Counted from the stretch's first letter, positions 19,201 through 28,809 are shown. The stretch is DNA of 64,000 nucleotides from an uncultured Verrucomicrobiota bacterium (GCA_902589825.1 CACIUL010000001.1:62001-126000); one strand, 5' to 3'. A program made the numbers and translations. The notes: a model not told the origin generated them from the letters alone.

Positions 19201-19879
19201 CATTAACGGCAAGCAGTTGATTGAGGTCGAGACCTGCAACGGACGGGGATCGGGTGGCCTGCCCAAGGGGGCCTATATCACCAGGGAATTCATGAGCGAT
19301 TTTAAAGGCGGCAACGTATGCATCGCGGTAATGACTTTTCTGCGCTACAACGACAAATACAAGGTCAAGCCAAGCAAGCCCGTTTCCCAGGGGAAGTTCA
19401 GTATTCATATTGAGGAGCAGAAACTGCCGCCCATGGATGATGAGCTCGTCTTTAAGTCCGCATCCATTGTACCGATGCTTTCCTCGCAATGGCAGGATGC
19501 ACAGGATCCCGAGGATCGGGAAAAATCAGCATCCGCTGAAAAATTCCGCTGGGATGGGCGATTTGTAAATAACCCGGAGATAGCCGGTTCCTGGAAGGTG
19601 ATTGCGCAGGTCCCGACGATGGCCGAATTTGACCCTGCCAAGAAAACCCGCGTTAACCGTCCTCCTTTCTCCCATCTCAGTTTCAAGGCTGGCGGCAGGA
19701 CGGACAACCCAGTGTGGGCATGGTCGGGAGATACCCTGATGGACCTGGTCAAGTTCCAGGCCCTCAAGATGCAGCCGAGGAATATCGGGGGTAAGGACTA
19801 CCTTTTTATTGAGGCAGGCGGGTTTGGAACCCGCAAAAAGCCTGGCTGGCAGTCGCAACTATTGGTATTGGCAAGGTAA
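16259..19879 (+). CDS. DUF6288-like secreted protein: PDZ-like N-terminus, alpha/alpha repeat region, HEAT-like repeats, Cys-containing C-terminal module
   Basis: PDZ-like 'GPVGMGIDLIQPAFTMRISHIEEGSPAAATGKLSKGQVIESINGEKL'; 'RYPWYIGYGGIPLAECYLRTGDPKIL'; C-terminus similar to 9687..12221. Confidence 0.75.
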   Translation: MIKLPTKTKLSVCSVVILGLASPLAVAQSFYKKANGLFSTRPDATKSLQNIKRFGPVGMGIDLIQPAFTMRISHIEEGSPAAATGKLSKGQVIESINGEKLADIDPRIQLGKILADAEASDGILRFAIKGIAVPVTVKVPVLGAYSKTWPLDCPKSDKIVRQVAGYLSRPDTQKGLAGIGMLFLLSTGDDQDLEVVRQWARDVKPHRYPWYIGYGGIPLAECYLRTGDPKILDNIQVGVDNADKSQHNDGWAGRGSALTSYGQGHLNAAGTHVVTFLMLAKECGADVPDRLLLRSLRHFYRYAGRGNNPYGDGRPEVGFVDNGKNGKLAFAMAAAAALTPDGENSLYAKARDVCAIQSFYTTSFMLHGHTGGGIGEIWRSAAMGLMLDKKPRQYRDFMDNRKWHYDLSRRFDGSFGILGGGGYDKEQWGVAYPLAYTIPRKTLRVAGAPRSKFSRPYQLPGQLWGTKADNAFLSFEAVPGTGGRKQDLSAETLDEDSSMAFIRRFHAKEQPADEQIRRYVHHQEHNIRNIAAFKALGINSGYIGWKSGGGKVRMNLVMEFLQHADARVRRAMFGAILGKTDVINPEIFGLAIKAVKDPEESWWVQDAALQIIGRGTADQVLPHVDTLLPYLKHEEDWLKNAAITALTPVVADARCYERVLPAVGNLIRNNQRVSITRGMTGGIRAKLKAAGSQVQKLASKTLKETFTGYSGSKTAPGGLDTTSTYEYHLEGIAESLAEVPGGLDVLYEIARQRKPKEILPYKKFFLNADSSRFGPELKKAINPIIVDELIPEYVGRNRARLKQLAGGEIQSGYPGGSRDSIDGLVALYDRAGDKDYGWKMFMDLRSAKWTYHSFDPIPAEQVPFDQLITRYRKVTLPKGMEKWYETGFEANDANNRGGFKWGQSPFGHYMGKLPAGPVHKCGSGCVGPGCYGATKINAFWEKEVLLLRQHFEVPPVKPGHRYRLRVNDGNHVGSGGGHIIYINGKQLIEVETCNGRGSGGLPKGAYITREFMSDFKGGNVCIAVMTFLRYNDKYKVKPSKPVSQGKFSIHIEEQKLPPMDDELVFKSASIVPMLSSQWQDAQDPEDREKSASAEKFRWDGRFVNNPEIAGSWKVIAQVPTMAEFDPAKKTRVNRPPFSHLSFKAGGRTDNPVWAWSGDTLMDLVKFQALKMQPRNIGGKDYLFIEAGGFGTRKKPGWQSQLLVLAR

Positions 19880-19943
19880 TTGGCCTTAAGCAAGGATCGG
19901 CGACCCTCGTAGTTTCAGAATCCATCCAATCAAAAATTTCTTC

Positions 19944-22814
19944 ATGAACAAACTGCTCTTTCTTCTTTTTTCCGTGCTAGTGCCCACCCTCGGCGTGACG
20001 GCTACCGATCCCCAACTCGAACTGGCGGCTCCATTCACGGAAAATATGGTACTGCAGCGCGGGGCACCTCTTCCCATCTGGGGGTTTGCCCAACCGGGCA
20101 ACAGGATAACGGTTGAGTTTGCCGGGCAAAGCAAGAGCGCGGTGGCTGATAAGTTCGGCGACTGGATGGTAAAGCTCGGACCCCTGAAGGCATCCGGGAA
20201 AGAACGGGTGTTTGAGGTGAAGGACAATAAAGGAAAATCGATCTCGCTTAAAGGCGTTCTGGTCGGTGAGGTATGGTTCTCTTCCGGCCAGTCCAATATG
20301 GTTTGGACAGCCGGCAAGAGCATGTGCAGAGAGCTGGCCCGGGAAATTTCCTCATCCAAGGAGGAAGTGCCTATACGCGAGATCAATATCAATACTGTAT
20401 CGGCTCTCTATCCGCAGAAGAAGGCAACATCGGAGGAAGGCTGGAAGAAAGCCAGTGCCGCGAGTGGCTTTTCCGCCCTTTCCCTAGCTTTTGCACACGA
20501 ACTCTACAGAGAGTTGAAGGTGCCGATAGGTATTCTTCTAAGTGCCCACAGTAATACGCGGATTGAAGCTTTCACCCAGCGTGAGGCAATCGAAGCACAC
20601 CGGCAACTTCAGGGGGACAAGGACCTCATTCACGATGCGGATCCACTGACTGCCCAGGGGCGTAAGGCTTTCGATCAATACTACGCTGACCTGAAGGCAT
20701 GGCAGTATGTGGCGGGCCATGCAGCAGAGAAAGGCGGGAAGGTGCCCGCCCGGCCCAAGCTTCCGGGGATTGCCGACATGTGGCGTGGACCCTCACAGTT
20801 CTTCAATGGAAAGATTGCCCCTGTCATTCCTTATGCGATCCGTGGTGCCATCTGGTGTCAGGGTACCAGCAACAGCGGGGACGGCAGAATTTACGCATCA
20901 AGGATGGAAGCCCTGGTCCGGGGATGGCGCGATGCTTGGGGGATGCCCGATATGCCTTTCTATTTTACGCAGATGCAACCCTATGGTTCACCGGATCCGG
21001 ATAACGTCGGATTTGCCGACATCCGACAGGTTCAGCACGTCTTCTTTACAAATAACCGGGAAAATGTCGGCATGGTGGTGCAATCCGATATTAACTCGGC
21101 CAATCCCGGTGGTATCCATTATTACAACAAGCTGCATCCCGGGATGCGCATGGCCAGATGGGCCCTGGCCAAGCAATACGGCAAGAAGGTTGCCTATACC
21201 GGTCCGATCTATAGTGGGTATACAGTTAATGGCCACAAGGTGAGCGTTTCCTTCGAGAAGGAAAGTCTCTTTGGCGGGTTGATGGTCGGCAGTAAGGGCA
21301 TGGCCAAGGACCGCAGAGAACCAGGCAAGTTCGTTGAGCCTGCCAGACCCACCCCCGATGCCGGGCTTAATCACTTCCGGCTATGTGGTAAGGACAGGCA
21401 GTGGCATCCGGCAGAGGCGAGAATCGTGGGGGATGTCGTGGAGGTAACCTCCCAGAAGGTGCCTTTGCCCATCGGTGTTCAATATGCCTACAGTGCCGTG
21501 CCGGAGAACTCCAACCTTTACAACAAGGCCGGCTTGCCGGCGACGCCCTTTGCTGTCATTGATAACAAGTTCATTTTCGAGGAGGACGATCTTGAGAAGG
21601 CAGCCGCACTGAAGGCCAAGTATGCTCGTTGGACGGATCCCGACTACCCGATTTTACAGGTGGCCGAGTATTACCGGGATGGCGTCATTTTGCAGCGTGA
21701 TCAACCGATTAAAGTATGGGGTCATGCAAATAGAGGCGTCAGGGTGACGGTTGTCTTTGATGGGATGACCCAGACTGTTGAGCCTAATGATCTGGAACAG
21801 TGGTCAGTGACCTTTCCGCCGAGGAATACCTCGTCCACGCCGATTAGCCTCGAGGTCAAATCCAGCCATGGGTTCAACCGCGTAGTCAGGGATATTCTCA
21901 TCGGAGATGTATGGTATTTGACGGGAAGCACACTGCTAAGCTCCGAGTGGGCTTATGACCGCCGCAACAAGGAGGCTGAGTTGCCCAAGGCGATGCCGCT
22001 GGTGAGGGAGTTCTGCAGGAAGACCAAATCCAGCAGCTTTCCCACCCCTAGGAAGCGTCGTTTTGAGACGGGGAGTGGGAAATATCGATCTCACTGGTTG
22101 AGTGCGGATTTCTCCAAAGAGGGAAGCGGAGTGACCATGTTTGCCTACGAATTTGCAAAGACTCTTGGCCGCCAGAGTGTTCCGCAGGGATTTATCACCA
22201 TGTCATCGGGACGAGGAGGGCGTAACCCGCAGTTTGCCTCGCCATTATCCTGGACTTCCTTTGCCGGAGTCCGTGACAGTAAAAATCCGGCTTTCAAGGC
22301 TCGACTGGACGAATTGTTTCTCCAGTATCCGGACACGCCGGTGGCACGAAAAGCAGCGGCCAAGCATATCGAGGAGGTAAAATCCTTTGTTCGGGTTATT
22401 CAGGAATCAGCCAAACGGGAGGCTGATGCCTCTACCTTTGCCTTGCAGGTTCCGGCATTTCCCGAGCCGGGTAAGGGGGAAGCGGTGCCTCAGGATACCA
22501 TTCCAACCTATGCTTACAACTGGTGTGTGAGTCCGCTTACTCCCATGGGCGTAGCGGGTGTCATATGGATTCCCTCAGAAGGCAATATCGGCGAACGTCC
22601 CGAGGATTACGCTGCGGAGATGGAGATCTACGCCAATAGTTTGTCTCGTACATACGACCAGAAGAATATACAGTTCCTCTATGCGCAACCTGCCAAATCC
22701 CTTGTCGAAGGTATTACTGTGCCTAATATTCAAGGCGCTAAGACCGTGACCTTTGACCAATGGCCTAAGAGCATGAAGGGCGTTGCGGTAAAGTTAGCAA
22801 AACTCTTACAGTGA
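19944..22814 (+). CDS. Sialate O-acetylesterase-like (SASA) protein with a second C-terminal repeat of the N-terminal beta domain
   Basis: 'LAAPFTENMVLQRGAPLPIWGFAQPGNRITVEF...VGEVWFSSGQSNMVW', later 'DGVILQRDQPIKVWGHANRGVRVTVVFDGMTQTV...IGDVWYLTGSTLL'. Confidence 0.88.
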   Translation: MNKLLFLLFSVLVPTLGVTATDPQLELAAPFTENMVLQRGAPLPIWGFAQPGNRITVEFAGQSKSAVADKFGDWMVKLGPLKASGKERVFEVKDNKGKSISLKGVLVGEVWFSSGQSNMVWTAGKSMCRELAREISSSKEEVPIREININTVSALYPQKKATSEEGWKKASAASGFSALSLAFAHELYRELKVPIGILLSAHSNTRIEAFTQREAIEAHRQLQGDKDLIHDADPLTAQGRKAFDQYYADLKAWQYVAGHAAEKGGKVPARPKLPGIADMWRGPSQFFNGKIAPVIPYAIRGAIWCQGTSNSGDGRIYASRMEALVRGWRDAWGMPDMPFYFTQMQPYGSPDPDNVGFADIRQVQHVFFTNNRENVGMVVQSDINSANPGGIHYYNKLHPGMRMARWALAKQYGKKVAYTGPIYSGYTVNGHKVSVSFEKESLFGGLMVGSKGMAKDRREPGKFVEPARPTPDAGLNHFRLCGKDRQWHPAEARIVGDVVEVTSQKVPLPIGVQYAYSAVPENSNLYNKAGLPATPFAVIDNKFIFEEDDLEKAAALKAKYARWTDPDYPILQVAEYYRDGVILQRDQPIKVWGHANRGVRVTVVFDGMTQTVEPNDLEQWSVTFPPRNTSSTPISLEVKSSHGFNRVVRDILIGDVWYLTGSTLLSSEWAYDRRNKEAELPKAMPLVREFCRKTKSSSFPTPRKRRFETGSGKYRSHWLSADFSKEGSGVTMFAYEFAKTLGRQSVPQGFITMSSGRGGRNPQFASPLSWTSFAGVRDSKNPAFKARLDELFLQYPDTPVARKAAAKHIEEVKSFVRVIQESAKREADASTFALQVPAFPEPGKGEAVPQDTIPTYAYNWCVSPLTPMGVAGVIWIPSEGNIGERPEDYAAEMEIYANSLSRTYDQKNIQFLYAQPAKSLVEGITVPNIQGAKTVTFDQWPKSMKGVAVKLAKLLQ

Positions 22815-22819
22815 TAAGA

Positions 22820-25345
22820 ATGAATCCCTCTGTAATCTGTTCCGTAGCCATAATGTGGTTTGCGGTCGCTGGCAGCGGGGTGGCTGCGAACAATTCCTTT
22901 GCGATTTCTTTAAAGGTAGGTGCTGTCATGGAGGCACATTGTTTTGATTGCCATGGTCAGGATTCTCAGAAAGGTGATGTGCGTCTGGATAATCTGGCGG
23001 CCATGGATTTGGAGGCACGACTGGATGTATTAAACCGGGTTCAGGAGCAGTTGTTCTTGAAAGAAATGCCACCCAAGAAAAAGGCGCAACCGAGCGAAGC
23101 GGAACAGGAGGCCCTTACTGAATGGGTGCGTAATGAGTTGCGCAAACACAAGGCTTCCAAGCTGGAGGAAAAGCTGCGCTACCCAGGTTACGGAAACTAT
23201 GTTGATCACGATAAGCTTTTCAGTGGGGGAGTGAGCGCCAAGGCGTGGTCGCCTGCGCGTCGTTGGCTGGTAAGTCCGCAGATCTTTCATCAACGGGTAA
23301 TGGATGTATTTCGTCTGGATGGCCGCGAGCGATCGGGGTTTGTGACACGGAAGTTTCACGGTGTTAAGAATCCCTTTATGTTACCTGATCATTCGGGGGT
23401 GCGTGATTATGATCTAACCACTCTTGATGGTGGGCATTTACTAGTGATGCTTAGTAATGCTAAGTGGATTGCGGGAAAACAGATCTTCGCAGCGCAACTC
23501 AAGACACCCAGAAAGGCTGAGTTGTTGGCAGCGATGAATACCCGGGATCGATGGTATCCCAGGGAGACGCCGCCAGCACTTGAGGTGATTGTGCTTAAGG
23601 GCGGGCTGCCGAGTGAATCGGAGATGATATCAGCGATTCAGTATCAGTTCGGCTGTGTCCTTCAAAGGCAAGCAACAAATGAGGAGGTGGAAAAATATTT
23701 GACCCTGTTGCGTTCTTCCATCGAGTTGGGTGGTAATATCGCGGGGTTGCAGCAGATGCTCACGACGGTGCTGCTGGAATCCGAATTCCTTTATCGCATG
23801 GAGTTTGGTGATGGGCCAATTGACGAATACGGCAGAAAGAAGTTGGCTCCGAGCGAAGCGGCCAGAGCTATTGCCTATGCGCTGGGGGATCGTGGTCCGG
23901 ATGAGGTTCTCCGGCAGGCTGCTGAGAATGGAAAGCTTGCCACCAAGGAAGATTTTAGACGCGAGGTAACGCGGTTGCTGGCAAATGAAACCTGGTTTGC
24001 CGGGCCAGTGGACCCGAGCCTGAACGGCAAAAACATGCGCTCACATGAAAGCACGAATCCAAAGCAGGTTCGGTTTTTCCGGGAATTTTTTGGATACCCC
24101 AATGCTATTAAAATATTCAAGGATGTGCCGCGCAGCGATGGTTATTGGCAAAATCCATCACGCGGCACTGCTGGCACTCCGGGTTTTCTGGTCAAGGAGG
24201 CCGACCGAATTGTGGACCGGCACCTTCAGCAGGACCAGGATGTTTTTCGGAGAATGCTCAGCACGGAAGATTTTTTTGTTTATCACGATAAGGACAATGA
24301 GACGGGTCGCAAAGTCATCGAGGAATGGACTGAAGTATATCACTACTTCAAGGGCAAGGACTGGAAGGCGAACCCAGAGAAAGTGATTGAGGATAACCTG
24401 GATTATCTCAGCACAAAGAAAACCGTTCGTGTCTTAGGCGCGAAGTCCAAACGCGAATTTATGCGCTACATGCATTTCTGGGGGGAGACAATCGGCAAGG
24501 GGAGGATCCCTTTTACAACACCTTCTTTTGCGCATGGATATCACTACAATCACTCTGTTTTTTACAGCCTGCCGCCTACGCCAAACCCTTTCCGCTACGG
24601 GGGGGTAGAGCACAAAAACCACAAGGGCCTGGACGATGTTGAGTTCTGGGATTACCCCGTGGCACAACCCTTCCCTATCCAAAATCGTAAAGGGTTGCTG
24701 ACCCATCCGGCCTGGCTGATCGCCCATTCATCCAATTTTCATACCGATCCAATCAAACGTGGCCGTTGGATTCGGGAAAAACTGCTCGCTGGACGTGTTC
24801 CGGATATACCAATCACCGTTGATGCTCAGGTTCCGGAAGACCCGCACAAAACATTTCGTGAAAGAGTCGAGGCAGTTACCCGAAAGTCTGAGTGTATAAA
24901 GTGTCATCGGCAGATGAATCCCCTTGGGTTGCCATTCGAAGTTTTTGATGATTTTGGCCGCTACCGTCTTCAAGAACCGCTGGAGCATGAGGAACACATT
25001 CTGGCAAAGCCCAGTAAGAAGAATGGTGCTACCACCTATAAGACAAAGCCGGTCAGCACGCTCGGCGAACTGGTAGGCACTGGCGATCCTGCTCTGGACG
25101 GCAATGTTGCCGATCCCTTTGACCTGATCGATCGCCTGTCCAAATCCGATCGAGTACGTCAGAGTATTATTCGCCACGCCTTTCGCTTTTACATGGGGCG
25201 CAACGAGATGCTTTCCGATTCCCAAACACTTATCGATGCGGACCGTGCTTATCTTCAAAATGGGGGCAGTTTCAAATCTGTTATTGTTTCCCTTTTAACT
25301 TCCGACTCATTTCGGTATCGTAAACAACCTAGGCAGCAACTATGA
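22820..25345 (+). CDS. DUF1592/DUF1588-family protein with c-type heme-binding motifs
   Basis: 'MEAHCFDCHGQDSQKGDVRLDNL' and 'SECIKCHRQMNPLGLPFEVFDDFGRYR' (two CxxCH). Track start at 22811 is GTG; ATG at 22820 preferred. Confidence 0.85.
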   Translation: MNPSVICSVAIMWFAVAGSGVAANNSFAISLKVGAVMEAHCFDCHGQDSQKGDVRLDNLAAMDLEARLDVLNRVQEQLFLKEMPPKKKAQPSEAEQEALTEWVRNELRKHKASKLEEKLRYPGYGNYVDHDKLFSGGVSAKAWSPARRWLVSPQIFHQRVMDVFRLDGRERSGFVTRKFHGVKNPFMLPDHSGVRDYDLTTLDGGHLLVMLSNAKWIAGKQIFAAQLKTPRKAELLAAMNTRDRWYPRETPPALEVIVLKGGLPSESEMISAIQYQFGCVLQRQATNEEVEKYLTLLRSSIELGGNIAGLQQMLTTVLLESEFLYRMEFGDGPIDEYGRKKLAPSEAARAIAYALGDRGPDEVLRQAAENGKLATKEDFRREVTRLLANETWFAGPVDPSLNGKNMRSHESTNPKQVRFFREFFGYPNAIKIFKDVPRSDGYWQNPSRGTAGTPGFLVKEADRIVDRHLQQDQDVFRRMLSTEDFFVYHDKDNETGRKVIEEWTEVYHYFKGKDWKANPEKVIEDNLDYLSTKKTVRVLGAKSKREFMRYMHFWGETIGKGRIPFTTPSFAHGYHYNHSVFYSLPPTPNPFRYGGVEHKNHKGLDDVEFWDYPVAQPFPIQNRKGLLTHPAWLIAHSSNFHTDPIKRGRWIREKLLAGRVPDIPITVDAQVPEDPHKTFRERVEAVTRKSECIKCHRQMNPLGLPFEVFDDFGRYRLQEPLEHEEHILAKPSKKNGATTYKTKPVSTLGELVGTGDPALDGNVADPFDLIDRLSKSDRVRQSIIRHAFRFYMGRNEMLSDSQTLIDADRAYLQNGGSFKSVIVSLLTSDSFRYRKQPRQQL

Positions 25346-26745
25346 ACAACCGTCGAGATTTTTTGAAGCAGTCACTATTGAGTGCTGGAGCGTTGGCAGC
25401 ACTGAATGCTCCGCAACTTTCGGCGGCTTCGGCTAAGCCGCCGAAACGGTTCATTTTTATGCACCGTGGCAACGGTCTGTGGCCAAAAGTGTGCGTGCCG
25501 CCAAGCCTCGACGCCAAGTCAATGGAGCTCGAGAAGCGTAAGGAGGCGATTGATGTCGATCTCGATGGGCACGATTTACCCAAGTGGCTTGCGCCGCTGT
25601 CGGCACACCGTGAAAACTTAACCATTCTACAGGGCCTGTCCGGAAAGATGTGCACAACGGGTCACCATTCTTGGTGCTCGGCGCTCGGTGTATTCAAGGC
25701 CAACGAGCGTCTCAACTCGATCAAGTGGGCAACAGTTGATTTTGAGTTGGCTAAGTTGTTTCCATCACCGGTCGGGCACATAGAATTAGCCTGTTTCCCG
25801 CTTGGGGGTGGCAATGCCCGGGGCAGCCTCGATGGTGTGGCAACTGGTTTTTCAGCCCGTGGACCGCAGCAGCCCAATTATGCGTTTGGTTCACCCCGAA
25901 TTGCGTTACAGGAGCTTTTCAAGTCCGTTACCAATGAACCCAAGGCGCGCACACAGTATCAACTGGATCGCAAGGTGCTTGAGTTTATTGCCGACAACGA
26001 GGGTGCGATTGCTGATCCATTGGCTGGAATCGAGAAGGCCAAGGTGCAGAACTATGCGGATTCAGTGGAGGCGATACGCGAGCGTAACCGGAAGATTGAT
26101 GCAATGGTTGACACTATTCGAAAGCACGTGCCGAAACTTGACTCTAAATACCTTGATCCTGCCGTCAATACCTTCAACCGGCAGATTGGTCACAGCGAAG
26201 TACTGCTCGGCGCACTCATTTCTGGCCTTACCAATGTTGTTGCCTTTACCGTTGATGAACTCGGTCACCGCTACACCGGTATTCCAGGTATCGAGGGTGA
26301 GAAGGTGAATATGCACGATGTGGGTCACAACAAGAGCATAGGTGGCCTTGATGCCGCGACTATTCGTGAGCTTGCGCGTACGCACCACATGGCGCTCGTC
26401 GATCGTATCGTTAAGCGACTTAAGAGTGTGCCCGAGGGTAACGGAACAATGTTTGACAATACGATGCTCTTTTATTTTCCCGACGGCGGTGAGACACATC
26501 ACAGTCATGGTTGGGAATATCCGTTCATTATCCTTTCCGGTGACAACGCCCGCGTTGATCTCCGTCGCCGCTACATCCGACTCCCGAACTATGGGCAACC
26601 GGGCCACGGCACCTTAGGCAATTTCTACACCACGCTGCTTAACGCCTATGGTAACCCCATTGAGCACTACGGAGCACTTGATACGGGCCTGACGAAGTTC
26701 GGGCATGGGCAGACCGGCCCTATTAAGCATTTCCTCAGGGTATGA
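25342..26745 (+). CDS. DUF1552-family protein, Tat-exported
   Basis: 'NNRRDFLKQSLLSAGALAALNAPQLSAASAKPPKRFIFMHRGNGLWP'; overlaps the previous gene by ATGA. Confidence 0.85.
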   Translation: MNNRRDFLKQSLLSAGALAALNAPQLSAASAKPPKRFIFMHRGNGLWPKVCVPPSLDAKSMELEKRKEAIDVDLDGHDLPKWLAPLSAHRENLTILQGLSGKMCTTGHHSWCSALGVFKANERLNSIKWATVDFELAKLFPSPVGHIELACFPLGGGNARGSLDGVATGFSARGPQQPNYAFGSPRIALQELFKSVTNEPKARTQYQLDRKVLEFIADNEGAIADPLAGIEKAKVQNYADSVEAIRERNRKIDAMVDTIRKHVPKLDSKYLDPAVNTFNRQIGHSEVLLGALISGLTNVVAFTVDELGHRYTGIPGIEGEKVNMHDVGHNKSIGGLDAATIRELARTHHMALVDRIVKRLKSVPEGNGTMFDNTMLFYFPDGGETHHSHGWEYPFIILSGDNARVDLRRRYIRLPNYGQPGHGTLGNFYTTLLNAYGNPIEHYGALDTGLTKFGHGQTGPIKHFLRV

Positions 26746-26841
26746 CGCTTCGGGAGGGGGCGGTAATCGCCCTGATGAGTTTAGGCCTGCCACTTCATTC
26801 CACGCCAAAGTGGGGGACTACCACACCCATTCACTAACGAT

Positions 26842-26997
26842 ATGTATACTTTCGTCAAGAGCCTTATCGACATGAATAAGCCCGCCGGTCATGGCGCGGA
26901 TCCTTTTTTCTTCGATCGCAAACCCATTCACCCGCCGCTTCTTGATATATTGCGCAAGTACCTAGGCGTGGCTCCCATCAATTTACCCAAACCATGA
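26842..26997 (+). CDS. Short 51-aa ORF, unknown, overlapping the next start codon (ATGA)
   Basis: MYTFVKSLIDMNKPAGHGADPFFFDRKPIHPPLLDILRKYLGVAPINLPKP*; absent from the track because it is under 60 aa. Confidence 0.35.
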   Translation: MYTFVKSLIDMNKPAGHGADPFFFDRKPIHPPLLDILRKYLGVAPINLPKP

Positions 26998-28187
26998 AAT
27001 TACAATTGATCAGCTTTTTGGCCCTGTTGGGCCTTTCTTATTCGATATCGGCCAAACCGCTGAAAGTCTACCTCTTGGTCGGCCAATCCAATATGCAGGG
27101 GCATGCGGCAGAGAGAACTCTGGGACACTTGGGAATGGATGCGAAAACGGCGCCTTTATTGAAGGCGATCCAGAACGCTGATGGCTCGCCCAAGGTGCAT
27201 GATCAAATCTGGATTTCATCAATAGACACCTCGGAGGAGTCTGGTGCGAAGGAAGGCAAGCTGACCGTTGGCTATGGGGCGGGTGGTCGTGAACCGAAGA
27301 TCGGGCCGGAATTGACCTTTGGTATCACTATGCAAAAGCATGTCGGCGAGCCCATTCTTTTGATCAAGACATCGTGGGGTGGCAAGTCCTTGAACACAGA
27401 TTTTCGGCCGCCCAGTGCAGGTGCCTATGTTTTCAACGAGAAGCAAATCGAGAACTTCAAGAAGCGAGAAAAGAGCCTTGCAGCGGTGCGCAAGGAAAAG
27501 GTTGAACGCACGGGCGTTTATTACCGGCTCATGCTTGAGCATATTCGCAAGGTAATTGGTGACATTAAGCGTGTGTATCCAGCTTACGATGCCAAGGCCG
27601 GCTATGAGCTGGCGGGTTTTGTGTGGTTCCAGGGCTGGAATGACATGGTCGATGGTGGCACTTATCCCGTGCGTGGCCAGCCGGGAAGTTACGATTCCTA
27701 CAGCAAAAACCTCGCGCACTTCATACGCGATGTGCGCAAGGATTTGCAGGCACCCAAGCTGCCGTTTGTGATCGGCGTGATGGGCGCGGGCGGACCGATT
27801 GCCAAGTATGGTCCGGATCAGAAACGTTATGCCGGCATCCACGGTGAATTTCGCAAGGCCATGGCTGCGCCGGCCGAGTTGCCGGAATTCAAGGGTAACG
27901 TCACGGCGGTGCTCACGGAAAATTACTGGGATGGACAACTCTCCGAGTTGGTTGATCGCCGCGGCAAGGTCAACGCCAAACGCCGTGAGCTTTCCAAGGA
28001 TACATCGCTTAACCGGGAACAACGCGATAAAGCCCTTGCTGATCTCAATGCCAAGCTGTTCACCAAGGAAGAGCTGAAGGTTTTGGAACTGGGCGTCTCC
28101 AATGCCGCCTATCATTACCTGGGGTCGGCCAAGATCCTTGGCCAGATCGGTAAAGCCTTTGCTGATGGCCTGGCCTCAATGAAGTAA
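26994..28187 (+). CDS. SASA-domain carbohydrate esterase
   Basis: 'LKVYLLVGQSNMQGHA'; 'AGFVWFQGWNDMVDGG'. Confidence 0.9.
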   Translation: MKLQLISFLALLGLSYSISAKPLKVYLLVGQSNMQGHAAERTLGHLGMDAKTAPLLKAIQNADGSPKVHDQIWISSIDTSEESGAKEGKLTVGYGAGGREPKIGPELTFGITMQKHVGEPILLIKTSWGGKSLNTDFRPPSAGAYVFNEKQIENFKKREKSLAAVRKEKVERTGVYYRLMLEHIRKVIGDIKRVYPAYDAKAGYELAGFVWFQGWNDMVDGGTYPVRGQPGSYDSYSKNLAHFIRDVRKDLQAPKLPFVIGVMGAGGPIAKYGPDQKRYAGIHGEFRKAMAAPAELPEFKGNVTAVLTENYWDGQLSELVDRRGKVNAKRRELSKDTSLNREQRDKALADLNAKLFTKEELKVLELGVSNAAYHYLGSAKILGQIGKAFADGLASMK

Positions 28188-28225
28188 GCATCGGAGAATG
28201 CGCCCGATCCATATTCCGGATAAAG

Positions 28226-28777
28226 ATGAAACTGCCCTTTTTTTTTACGGCACTGACCCTTATTGGACTTCTTATTGGCTGTGGTGAAAAAGAGCCCGAT
28301 CTGTCGAATTTAATAACCCATCAATTGGGTGAGATCGTCTTTGATTATCCGGGTAATTGGAAGATTACCGAGGATTCTCTTACGGTGACAATCCATAACG
28401 TAATCATTGAGACTCCCGGCGATGCACTCGTGATCATCCAGTCGTATCCGTTAGAGATAGCTAAAGAATTGAAGGTCCTTAGCAGGGAATTCTCAGAGAT
28501 TGCTGAGAATAGCGCTCCTTTGGGTTCAATCAATAAATCAGTTTTTGCCGAGCTCCCCCAACAGTGGGGGTATGATTGGATTGCAGAGGATTTTGAAATT
28601 GCTTTTCTCGGAGAGTCTTTGCCCCACAAACGCCTTTATGGGAGCAAGGAGGTTGGAGACAGCAAAATTTTTCTAATTCTTCAAGTGCCGGGAGCAGATT
28701 ACCATAAAGTGGAAAAAGGCTTTCATTTAATTGTAAAGTCATTGACCGGCGACAGAAAGAATCACAAGAATCAGTAG
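28226..28777 (+). CDS. Hypothetical lipoprotein
   Basis: 'LTLIGLLIGCGEKEP' lipobox. Confidence 0.65.
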   Translation: MKLPFFFTALTLIGLLIGCGEKEPDLSNLITHQLGEIVFDYPGNWKITEDSLTVTIHNVIIETPGDALVIIQSYPLEIAKELKVLSREFSEIAENSAPLGSINKSVFAELPQQWGYDWIAEDFEIAFLGESLPHKRLYGSKEVGDSKIFLILQVPGADYHKVEKGFHLIVKSLTGDRKNHKNQ

Positions 28778-28809
28778 CTTGGCTTTGGCCTGTCGAGCTG
28801 TCTACAAGA

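Noticed and set aside
18623-19489. 288-aa minus-strand ORF
   Set aside because: Antisense to the conserved C-terminal module of 16259..19879; no independent coding evidence.
27219-28115. 298-aa minus-strand ORF
   Set aside because: Antisense shadow of the SASA gene 26994..28187.
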